Made by a program: the position numbers and the translations under genes. Of a stretch of 6,856 nt of DNA, positions 1 to 5,222 are shown one piece after another. The notes beneath the pieces were generated by a model, which saw only the letters and a list, made by a program, of their open reading frames with translations, ran no database searches and was not told where the DNA came from. Every line of letters begins with the position of its first letter. Position 1 is the stretch's first letter. The stretch is from contig JBAYVY010000200.1 in NCBI GenBank assembly GCA_041674345.1, positions 1-6,856 of the forward strand. The letters are read 5' to 3'. The stretch comes from JBAYVY01 sp041674345. GTDB lineage: Bacteria > Planctomycetota > Phycisphaerae > Phycisphaerales > Zrk34.

Positions 1-435
1 AAACGCTGAAAGTTGGAAAAGCGTGTTGAACGGCATGAACTGAATGCCCGTCGCCGCATAAAGTTTCTCCGCCCCGATGCGATCGATGACTTTCGCCATC
101 GCCGCGTCATTCCGCGGGTCACGATAAGCCCACGGCAAACCGATCAGCGACCCGCTGCGACCGATCAAACCGAAATCCACCCCCCAGGTGTCCACGCCCA
201 GCGACGTCAATTCCAGCCCGTTTTCCCCGCAGTATTTCCCCGCCGCGGTCAATCCCTGTTTCAGGTTCGCCCACAACCCCAACGTGTCCCAATGATAACC
301 GTCCGGCAACAGGTGCATGTTGTTTTCAAAACGATGCAACTCGTGCAGCGACAGCTTCCCGTCCGCCAGCACCCCCAGCATCGCCCGCCCCGAACCCGCG
401 CCCAGATCAAACGCCAAATATGCTTTGCTATTCAT
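1..435 (-). CDS. rhaB: Rhamnulokinase (N-terminal 145 residues; gene runs off the left edge)
   Basis: Phosphorylates L-rhamnulose to L-rhamnulose 1-phosphate with ATP, the second step of cytoplasmic L-rhamnose breakdown. The start is the ATG at 435, preceded by an AGGTG ribosome binding site (443-447, minus strand) with a 7-base spacer. The FGGY-kinase N-terminal phosphate motif DLGAGSGR lies at residues 10-17. The block GVDTWGVDFGL at 80-90, GLPWAYRD at 99-106 and GIQFMPFNTLFQL at 130-142 match remembered Escherichia coli RhaB (GIDTWGVDFVL, GLPVAYRD, GIQFLPFNTLYQL) nearly position for position, which separates it from xylulokinase, glycerol kinase and fuculokinase. The catalytic aspartate and the C-terminal ATPase half lie outside the window, so whether the gene is intact cannot be judged. 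It sits downstream of rhaI on the same strand, so the two are probably co-transcribed despite the 205-base spacer. Confidence 0.95.
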   Translation of the reverse strand, partial: MNSKAYLAFDLGAGSGRAMLGVLADGKLSLHELHRFENNMHLLPDGYHWDTLGLWANLKQGLTAAGKYCGENGLELTSLGVDTWGVDFGLIGRSGSLIGLPWAYRDPRNDAAMAKVIDRIGAEKLYAATGIQFMPFNTLFQLSAF

Positions 436-455
436 GATGATTCACCTGTTCTTTG

Positions 456-620
456 ATTCACCAAGAGGGCCACAGAGAGCCACAGAGGAGGAAAAAGCAG
501 AACATCAGGACAGCAGAAAAGCACAACATTCAAATGCCATCGCCACATGTTCTGTTGTTTTGCTTTTTTGATTTTCTGTTTTTCTCCTCAGTGGCTCTCC
601 GCGGCCCTCTTGTGGTGAAT
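456..620. repeat. 165-bp imperfect inverted repeat in the rhaI-rhaB spacer
   Basis: Two arms of roughly 75 bases (about 456-530 and 545-620) are reverse complements with small gaps. The outer 46 bases pair best: ATTCACCA, then AGAGGGCC, GAGAGCCAC and GAGGAG appear in the left arm and in the complement of the right arm. The inner A-rich/T-rich parts pair more loosely around a short loop near 531-544. The left arm also contains a near-tandem unit, CCACAGAGAG then CCACAGAGGA. Immediately outside lie TGTTCTTTG (447-455) and TGTCTTTTG (621-629), which agree at 7 of 9 positions and could be a decayed target duplication. No T-tract follows the hairpin on the minus strand, so it is not a standard intrinsic terminator for rhaI. 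No protein is encoded. It may be a MITE-like or REP-like element, or an mRNA processing structure; which one is open. Confidence 0.8.
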
Positions 621-640
621 TGTCTTTTGCGGTTGCTTCT

Positions 641-1840
641 TTATGCGTAGCTTGATGCCTGCACCTCGCCCCGCGCCTTGCGGGCGGCGGTGCGTTCAGT
701 CGCGGCCCGTTGCTGATGACCGCTGGCGCGATACTCCGCCACCGGGTCGGGCGGCAGATCGTGCGACATGCGCCACTCGGCCAGCAAATCCCGCACATCC
801 GTCTCATAGGCATCGACCAGGCATCGCTCGGCCATCACGATGTCGCCCTTGTTCTGCGCCGCGGCCAGTTTCTTGCGATCCACCAATTGCGCCTTCAGAT
901 ACAGCTTCTGCGCCATATCGACGGTGCCGAGCGATGCTTCGATTTTGTTCTTCAAATTGTGCGACTGATCGACCATGTACGCTATTTTAGCCTGTTTCCC
1001 CGTATCAAACTCGTGTTGAGCGATCACGTTGAAAATGCGGAACGCGGCAAACGGATCAATCGACCCCAGCGTCAGATCGTCGTCGGCGTATTTGCGATCA
1101 TTGAAGTGAAATCCGCCCAGCAGGTTTTCATCCAGCAGGAACGCGACGATGTGTTCAATGTTGCAGCCCGGCAGATGGTGGCCGGTATCGACCAGCACCT
1201 TCGCCTGTTTCCCGGCGTGTTTGGCGAAGAACGCCGACATGCCCCAATCGGCGATGTCGGTGTGGTAGAAACCCGGCTCAAACGGCTTGTATTCGACGAG
1301 CATCGTCATGCCGGTCGGCATCTTGTCGTGCAGCTTTTTCAGCGCGGTCTGCATGTCATGCTTGCGGCGGACGATGTTGTCCTGCCCGGGGTAATTGGTC
1401 CCGTCGGCGAACCAGAGCGACAGCAGATTGCTGTTGACGGCCTTGCCCAGCGCGATGCAATCGGCGATGTGATCGAAGGCCTGTTTGCGGGCGGAAGCAT
1501 CGGGGCTGCACAGCGAGCCGAGTTTGTAGCATTGATCCTGAAAGACGTTGGGGTTGATGGAGCCGATTTTCACACCGTGCTTTTTGGCGAGTTTCACAAC
1601 ATCGCGAGGGTCTTGGCCGGGCTTGAAGTCCCACAGCACATGGACGGCGACAGTCGGACAGATGCCGGTGAGTTGGTGGCACAGTCCCGCGTCGGCGAAT
1701 TTTTCCTCGACGGTGGACGCGGCGGAGGGTTGGAAGAACTTGCCGAATCGTGTGCCGGTGTCGGCGAAACCCCAACTGGGCAGTTCAATCTGAAAGCGGT
1801 CCAAGGCCCTGAACTGTTGCGATTCGTTGATGCGAGCCAT
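641..1840 (-). CDS. rhaI: L-rhamnose isomerase, RhaI/P. stutzeri type
   Basis: Interconverts L-rhamnose and L-rhamnulose, the first step of the pathway completed by the adjacent kinase. It is a 399-residue metal-dependent TIM-barrel aldose isomerase in the cytoplasm. Its residues can be placed on the Pseudomonas stutzeri enzyme at a constant offset of 36: E183 and K185 (VEYK), D218 and H221 (VDTGHH), H245 (FHFND), D253 and D255 (YADDDL) and D291 (MVDQSH). All the metal-binding and catalytic positions I remember are therefore kept. The C-terminal VAEYRASGH also matches that family. The start at 1840 is chosen because AGGAAGG (1849-1855, minus strand) lies 8 bases upstream and homology begins there; the longer frame upstream is only open sequence running into the divergent gene. 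The family's usual length is about 430, the difference being a shorter N terminus. It belongs to the RhaI group rather than E. coli RhaA. Confidence 0.95.
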   Translation of the reverse strand: MARINESQQFRALDRFQIELPSWGFADTGTRFGKFFQPSAASTVEEKFADAGLCHQLTGICPTVAVHVLWDFKPGQDPRDVVKLAKKHGVKIGSINPNVFQDQCYKLGSLCSPDASARKQAFDHIADCIALGKAVNSNLLSLWFADGTNYPGQDNIVRRKHDMQTALKKLHDKMPTGMTMLVEYKPFEPGFYHTDIADWGMSAFFAKHAGKQAKVLVDTGHHLPGCNIEHIVAFLLDENLLGGFHFNDRKYADDDLTLGSIDPFAAFRIFNVIAQHEFDTGKQAKIAYMVDQSHNLKNKIEASLGTVDMAQKLYLKAQLVDRKKLAAAQNKGDIVMAERCLVDAYETDVRDLLAEWRMSHDLPPDPVAEYRASGHQQRAATERTAARKARGEVQASSYA

Positions 1841-1872
1841 TATGTTGCCCTTCCTCTGATAAAGAAGACCCT

Positions 1873-1901
1873 TTTGTACCATGCCGCGCCGCGGCCTACA
1901 A
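1873..1901 (-). promoter_or_regulatory. Putative sigma70-like promoter of the rhaI-rhaB operon
   Basis: Read on the minus strand, TTGTAG (1901-1896) and TACAAA (1878-1873) are separated by exactly 17 bases. The predicted start near 1866 gives a leader of about 26 bases that contains the rhaI ribosome binding site. Each hexamer matches 4 of 6 consensus bases. The call rests on spacing and position only. Confidence 0.45.
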
Positions 1902-1902
1902 T
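1874..1902 (+). promoter_or_regulatory. Putative sigma70-like promoter of the MATE gene
   Basis: On the plus strand TTGTAC (1874-1879) and TACAAT (1897-1902) are 17 bases apart. They match the -35 consensus at 4 of 6 and the -10 consensus at 5 of 6 positions. The predicted start near 1909 leaves a leader of about 20 bases without a recognisable ribosome binding site. The same bases serve the opposite promoter, so the two could not be occupied by polymerase at once. Confidence 0.45.
1883..1895. promoter_or_regulatory. 13-bp palindrome between the shared promoter hexamers
   Basis: GCCGCG, one central C, then CGCGGC form a perfect 6+1+6 dyad inside the 17-base spacer of both divergent promoters. 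The position suits an operator for a repressor controlling rhamnose genes and the transporter together. In DNA this rich in G and C a short C/G-only palindrome can arise by chance, and no regulator gene is visible. Confidence 0.25.
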
Positions 1903-1928
1903 CTGTGCCCCCCGATGAATGAATCGCC

Positions 1929-3371
1929 ATGAATCCACCCATGACTGAACAAGAACGATCGGCCCTGCAACAGATGGAACCGGCGACCGAGCCGGTGTTG
2001 CAGGCACAGGTCGTCGCGCCGACCAAGCCGCGCGGCCTGCCGACGCATCTGCCGCTGCCGCTGTTGGTGTTGTCGCTGGCGGTCTGGCCCCTGCTGGAAC
2101 AGTTGATGAGCGCGCTGGTGGGTTTCGTCGATACGTCGCTGGCCGGCCGCATCAGTCCGCAGGCCACCGAAGCGGTGGGCGCGGCGGGTTATTTCATCTG
2201 GCTGATCGGCATGTTGCACAGCGCGGTGGGCATCGGCGCGACGGCGGTGGTCTCACGCAACGTCGGAGCCGGTGATTACAAAACCGCGGATCACGCGATG
2301 GGGCAGGCATTGACGCTCGCATCGGTCTGGGGCGTGCTGACCGCGATTCTGCTGGCGGCTTTGGCGGGTTTTGTGCCGGTGATGCTGTCGATCCGCGATG
2401 ACTCGGCGTGGCTTTGCACGGCCTACCTGCGATGGTTGGCGATGGCGACGCCCTGTGCCGCGATTCTGTTCGTCGGGGCCGCGGCGTTGCGAGGGGCCGG
2501 TGACATGCGCAGCTCGTTCGCCGTGATGTTGCTGGTCAACATCGTCAACACCCTCGCCAGCATCGCGCTGGTGCGCATCGGCTGGGGGTTGCACGGCGTG
2601 GCCGTCGGCACGGTGATCGCATGGACGGTCGGCGCGATCACCATGCTGGCGATACTGGCTCGCGGACGCGCCGGCGTGAAACTTTTCAAGCATGACATGC
2701 GATGGCACTGGCCGATGATGCGACGGATCGTGCGTGTGGGCGTGCCGGCCCTGTTGGAAAACGGCGGATACTGGGCGGGCAACTTCGTCATCATCGTGCT
2801 GGCTGGTTATCTGGCGAAACTGGGGTTGAGCGAACGACCGCTCGGTTCGCACATCGTCGCGGTGCGAATGGAGGCGTTCAGCTTTCTGATGGGCATGGCG
2901 TTCAGCATCGCCGCCGCGACGCTGGCCGGCCAATACCTCGGCGCGAACGATCCGCACGGCGCCCGTCGCGCGGTGCGGTGGGCGTGGATCATGGGCGCGG
3001 GGATCATGGGCGTGATGGGGGTGCTGTTCATGGCGATACCCGATGCGCTGGTTCGCATCATGACCGACCAGCAGCCGTTTGTAAGCGTCGCGCCGCATCT
3101 GCTTTTTCAGGCCGGTTGGGCGCAGATCGGATTCGCCACGGCGTTGATATTGTCCGGCGCGCTGCGCGGCGCGGGCGACACGAAGGCGACGATGGCGATG
3201 ACGTTCGGCTCGACGTTTCTGGTGCGCGTGCCGCTGGTGTGGTTGCTGGCGATTCACTGGCGCGGGGGGCTGGTGTGGTTGTGGGTCGCGCTGGCGACGG
3301 AACTGTGGTTTCGCGGGTTGATATTCGTGTTGCGCTTCGTGCATGGGGGGTGGATGAAGGTGCGGGTGTAG
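1929..3371 (+). CDS. MATE-family multidrug/Na+ or H+ antiporter
   Basis: A 480-residue inner-membrane protein of the multidrug and toxin extrusion family, expected to export organic cations or other small molecules in exchange for Na+ or H+. About 12 hydrophobic segments follow a roughly 45-residue polar N-terminal tail. Family signs include PLLEQLMSALVGFVDTSLAG in the first helix, GIGATAVVSRNVGAGD and the repeated LRGAGD motif: AALRGAGDMRSS in the N-terminal half and GALRGAGDTKAT in the C-terminal half. The second half begins around RRIVRVGVPALLENG, and AATLAGQYLGANDPHGA matches the loop found in both MATE lobes, reflecting the internal duplication. Length is typical for the family (440-480). 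The start at 1929 has no ribosome binding site, and the ATG at 1941 is an alternative that shortens only the polar tail. The substrate cannot be told from sequence, and divergence from rhaI does not show a role in rhamnose transport. Confidence 0.9.
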   Translation: MNPPMTEQERSALQQMEPATEPVLQAQVVAPTKPRGLPTHLPLPLLVLSLAVWPLLEQLMSALVGFVDTSLAGRISPQATEAVGAAGYFIWLIGMLHSAVGIGATAVVSRNVGAGDYKTADHAMGQALTLASVWGVLTAILLAALAGFVPVMLSIRDDSAWLCTAYLRWLAMATPCAAILFVGAAALRGAGDMRSSFAVMLLVNIVNTLASIALVRIGWGLHGVAVGTVIAWTVGAITMLAILARGRAGVKLFKHDMRWHWPMMRRIVRVGVPALLENGGYWAGNFVIIVLAGYLAKLGLSERPLGSHIVAVRMEAFSFLMGMAFSIAAATLAGQYLGANDPHGARRAVRWAWIMGAGIMGVMGVLFMAIPDALVRIMTDQQPFVSVAPHLLFQAGWAQIGFATALILSGALRGAGDTKATMAMTFGSTFLVRVPLVWLLAIHWRGGLVWLWVALATELWFRGLIFVLRFVHGGWMKVRV

Positions 3372-3380
3372 GGGGAAGAG

Positions 3381-3396
3381 GCGTTCGGCGTTCGGG
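3381..3396 (+). repeat. Heptad tandem repeat GCGTTCG x2 in the MATE-carbonic anhydrase spacer
   Basis: Two adjacent perfect copies of GCGTTCG followed by GG occupy much of the 56-base spacer. A possible -10 element, GATAAT (3400-3405), lies directly after it, but no -35 hexamer stands 16-18 bases upstream. The unit differs from the other heptads in the window. Confidence 0.5.
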
Positions 3397-3427
3397 TAAG
3401 ATAATTGATCCGCACGGAGTTACTGAC

Positions 3428-3970
3428 ATGAGTGTGAAAAAAATCAACGATGCGTATATCGCTGACACGGCCCGCGTGATCGGCGATGTGAAACTCGGCC
3501 GGGATGTGAACGTGTGGTACGGCGCGGCGATTCGCGGCGACGTGGCGCCGATCGTCATCGGCGAAGGCACGAACATCCAGGACAACGCGGTCATTCACTG
3601 CGATCACAAGGTGGCCAACGTCATCGGATGCCATGTGGTGATCGGGCACGGCGCGATCGTACACGGCATGAGCGTCGGCGATGGCACGCTGATCGGCATG
3701 GGCGCGGTGGTGCTGGGGCGGACAAAAATCGGTCGCAATTGTCTGATCGCGGCGGGCGCGGTGGTGCCGCCGGGCCTGGAGGTTCCCGACGGCATGGTCG
3801 TGATGGGTGTGCCCGGCAAGATCGTGCGGGAAACCAACGACAAGGAGAAGGCGTACATGGCGAAGCTGCCGCCGCATTATGTCAAGCTGGCGAAGCGGCA
3901 CGTGGAGCGGCCGGACGAGCCGTGGGTGTTTGAACGCGACGAGATTGAGAATCCGCCGGCGGGGTGGTAA
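3428..3970 (+). CDS. Gamma-class carbonic anhydrase-like hexapeptide-repeat protein
   Basis: A 180-residue left-handed beta-helix protein of the gamma carbonic anhydrase (CamH/YrdA/PaaY) group, probably a cytoplasmic trimer with metal at the subunit interfaces. Hexapeptide turns run from about residue 12 to 130 and end in the characteristic GVPGKIVR at 127-134, followed by an alpha-helical tail. Metal ligands map onto Methanosarcina Cam: H57 (Cam H81), H74 and H79 in IGHGAIVHG (Cam H117 and H122). R36, D38, Q51 and D52 correspond to Cam R59, D61, Q75 and D76. The acidic loop carrying the proton-shuttle glutamate of Cam is absent, as in CamH-type members, so hydratase activity is plausible but not assured. 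The start at 3428 has GGAG (3416-3419) 8 bases upstream. It follows the MATE gene by 56 bases and may be co-transcribed. Confidence 0.9.
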   Translation: MSVKKINDAYIADTARVIGDVKLGRDVNVWYGAAIRGDVAPIVIGEGTNIQDNAVIHCDHKVANVIGCHVVIGHGAIVHGMSVGDGTLIGMGAVVLGRTKIGRNCLIAAGAVVPPGLEVPDGMVVMGVPGKIVRETNDKEKAYMAKLPPHYVKLAKRHVERPDEPWVFERDEIENPPAGW

Positions 3971-3977
3971 TGACAAG

Positions 3978-4056
3978 AAGCCAACAGCCAACAGGGACCA
4001 GCCAGTAGAAGAAGATGTCCGCTCTCCTGTTGGCTGTTGGCTTGTGGCTGTTGGCT
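3978..4056. repeat. Heptad-repeat hairpin between the carbonic anhydrase-like gene and pdxJ
   Basis: The left arm (3978-3994) and right arm (4027-4043) are perfect reverse complements over 17 bases, around a 32-base loop. Each arm is built of 7-base units: GCCAACA twice (3980-3993), and on the right TGTTGGC, TGTTGGC, TTGTGGC, TGTTGGC in exact register (4028-4055). The hairpin starts 8 bases after the stop codon of the upstream gene. No clean T-tract follows, so a termination role is uncertain, although a strong stem at this place could stabilise the upstream mRNA end. Confidence 0.75.
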
Positions 4057-4064
4057 ATCAATAT

Positions 4065-4083
4065 TTCGTCATTCGTCATTTCG
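4065..4083 (+). repeat. Heptad tandem repeat TTCGTCA x2 upstream of pdxJ
   Basis: Two perfect copies of TTCGTCA (4065-4078) are followed by a partial third copy (TTTCG). This is a different unit sequence from the hairpin 9 bases upstream but has the same 7-base period. A weak -10-like TACACT (4088-4093) follows, for which the repeat supplies only a poor -35 (TTCGTC, 17-base spacer). Confidence 0.5.
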
Positions 4084-4118
4084 GCGATACACTGGTCGTA
4101 GTTGGGAGGTCATCAAAC

Positions 4119-4889
4119 ATGATTCAGCTCGGCGTCAACATCGATCACGTGGCCACGATTCGGCAGGCGCGCAAGACTTACGAACCCGATCCGGTGTGGG
4201 CGGCGGCGGAGGCGCAGCTCGGCGGGGCGGACGGCATCACGGTGCATCTGCGCGAAGATCGCAGGCATATCCAGGATCACGATGTCGAACGCATCAAGAC
4301 CATGTGCCACGTCAAGTTGAATCTGGAAATGGCGGCCACGGATGAGATGGTCGCCATCGCCTGCCGGATCAAGCCGCAACTGGCGATGCTCGTGCCGGAG
4401 GGACGACTGGAAGTGACGACCGAAGGCGGGCTGGACGTGGCGGGCCAATTGAATCGGTTGCGGAATGTGGTGAAGACATTGCGCGATGCGGGCATGGCGG
4501 TCAGCGCGTTCATCGACGCGGAGCGCAAACAAGTGGAGGCGGCGGCGCAGGCGGGGTTCAGCGTGTGCGAGATTCACACCGGGCCTTACGCCCATGCGTT
4601 TCACGAACATCGCGGAGATGTCGCGGCCCCGGCGGTGAAAGCGGAGATTGCGAAGGTGGCGGAAGCGGGACGAATGATCGTCGAGGCGGGAATGCAGTTC
4701 AACGCGGGTCACGCGCTGAATTATGTGAACGTATCAGCGATCGCGGCACTTCCTGGGACGCTTCCGGGGGCGGGGGTGCGTGAATTGCACATCGGCCACG
4801 CGATCATCAGCCACGCGATATTCGTGGGATTGCGAACAGCGGTGCGCGAGATGAAGGAACTAATGATCCGGGCGTCGGCGATGCGGTGA
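4119..4889 (+). CDS. pdxJ: Pyridoxine 5'-phosphate synthase
   Basis: Condenses 1-deoxy-D-xylulose 5-phosphate with 3-amino-2-oxopropyl phosphate to give pyridoxine 5'-phosphate, the ring-closing step of the DXP-dependent vitamin B6 pathway. It is a cytoplasmic TIM barrel of 256 residues (E. coli 243). The N-terminal LGVNIDHVATIRQAR, then GADGITVHLREDRRHI (37-51), NLEMAATDEM (68-77), LVPEGRLEVTTEGGLDVAGQ (91-110), EIHTGPYA (151-158), NAGHALNY (195-202) and ELHIGHAII (222-230) reproduce the E. coli protein. Active-site H43, E70 and H198 correspond to E. coli H45, E72 and H193. The start at 4119 is set by GGGAGGT (4104-4110) 8 bases upstream; the longer open frame into the spacer has no homology. 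The usual neighbour acpS does not follow. The gene implies that this organism makes B6 by the DXP route. Confidence 0.97.
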   Translation: MIQLGVNIDHVATIRQARKTYEPDPVWAAAEAQLGGADGITVHLREDRRHIQDHDVERIKTMCHVKLNLEMAATDEMVAIACRIKPQLAMLVPEGRLEVTTEGGLDVAGQLNRLRNVVKTLRDAGMAVSAFIDAERKQVEAAAQAGFSVCEIHTGPYAHAFHEHRGDVAAPAVKAEIAKVAEAGRMIVEAGMQFNAGHALNYVNVSAIAALPGTLPGAGVRELHIGHAIISHAIFVGLRTAVREMKELMIRASAMR

Positions 4890-4904
4890 AAATGAATCTT
4901 TCGC

Positions 4905-4934
4905 TTGACGCTGTCGCGCACAATCTGCTACCCT
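4905..4934 (+). promoter_or_regulatory. Putative promoter of the methyltransferase remnant, possibly giving a leaderless mRNA
   Basis: TTGACG (4905-4910, 5 of 6 consensus) and TACCCT (4929-4934, 3 of 6) are separated by 18 bases. Transcription would begin about 6-7 bases after 4934, at or next to the GTG at 4941, leaving no room for a ribosome binding site. The -35 element is the best in the window. It lies just after pdxJ, and no terminator separates them. Confidence 0.4.
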
Positions 4935-4940
4935 CAACCC

Positions 4941-5201
4941 GTGAGAAAAACCGTAAGCCAACCCACTCTCTTTCCGCCTCCCCGCAAAGCGATCTCTGCC
5001 CGCTTCTCTTGCGAGGCGGATATTGTTTTCGCGCAAGGCGAGGCATATGACCTGCTGAAGGAATGCCCGGACGGATTCGCAAATCTTGTTATTACTTCCC
5101 CGCCGTACAACCTCGGCAAGGAATATGAAGTAACGGCCAAACTGGAACACTACCTGGCCGAACTGTGTCCGAGCATCGCGCAACTAAAAGCTAATCAATA
5201 G
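4941..5201 (+). pseudogene. Truncated site-specific DNA methyltransferase (N-terminal stub with the SPPY motif)
   Basis: This is the N-terminal end of an N6-adenine or N4-cytosine DNA methyltransferase of the beta type, in which catalytic motif IV precedes the AdoMet-binding motif. The frame reads DIVFAQGEAYDLLKECPDGF (27-46), then NLVITSPPYNLGKEYE (48-63) with catalytic S53-P-P-Y56, and a helix LEHYLAELCPSIAQL (68-82) as in intact relatives. It then ends KANQ and a TAG at 5199. Intact relatives run on for well over 200 residues with a GGxxxW-like strand, target recognition region and FxGxG motif; none of that appears in any frame downstream. The product has 86 residues from the GTG at 4941, or 98 from a TTG at 4905, and cannot be active. 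The GTG is preferred because the TTG forms the -35 hexamer. The downstream nuclease-like gene lies in the same frame. Confidence 0.8.
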
Positions 5202-5202
5202 C

Positions 5203-5222
5203 AGGAGGATGGTGCGCCATCC
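5203..5222 (+). promoter_or_regulatory. Strong ribosome binding site overlapped by a small hairpin before the nuclease gene
   Basis: AGGAGG (5203-5208) is a perfect anti-Shine-Dalgarno match, but it stands 14 bases from the ATG at 5223. Between them GGATGG (5207-5212) and CCATCC (5217-5222) form a 6-bp stem with the loop TGCG. The stem takes up the last two bases of the ribosome site and ends at the start codon. It could limit initiation. An ATG at 5209, inside the stem, opens only a 63-codon frame without homology. Confidence 0.5.

Noticed and set aside
456..620. CRISPR-like repeat or intrinsic terminator
   Set aside because: There is no array of equal repeats and spacers, and on the minus strand no T-tract follows the stem, so neither label fits the inverted repeat.
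710..1918. 402-codon plus-strand open frame opposite rhaI
   Set aside because: It is antisense to a gene with complete catalytic residues, its protein is a low-complexity mix with no recognisable family, and such frames are common opposite GC-rich genes.
1841..2167. N-terminal extension of rhaI to an upstream start
   Set aside because: It would overlap the divergent MATE gene by over 200 bases, has no homology, and a good ribosome site precedes the ATG at 1840.
2253..3344. 363-codon minus-strand open frame opposite the MATE gene
   Set aside because: The translation is very rich in His, Arg and Gln without hydrophobic core patterns, as expected of the complement of a membrane-protein gene.
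2702..3427. Long upstream extension of the carbonic anhydrase-like frame
   Set aside because: It is a shifted frame of the MATE gene rich in Arg and Gly; homology starts at 3428 with its own GGAG site.
3807..4118. Upstream extension of the pdxJ frame
   Set aside because: It overlaps the previous gene and the repeat hairpin, while family homology begins at 4119 behind GGGAGGT.
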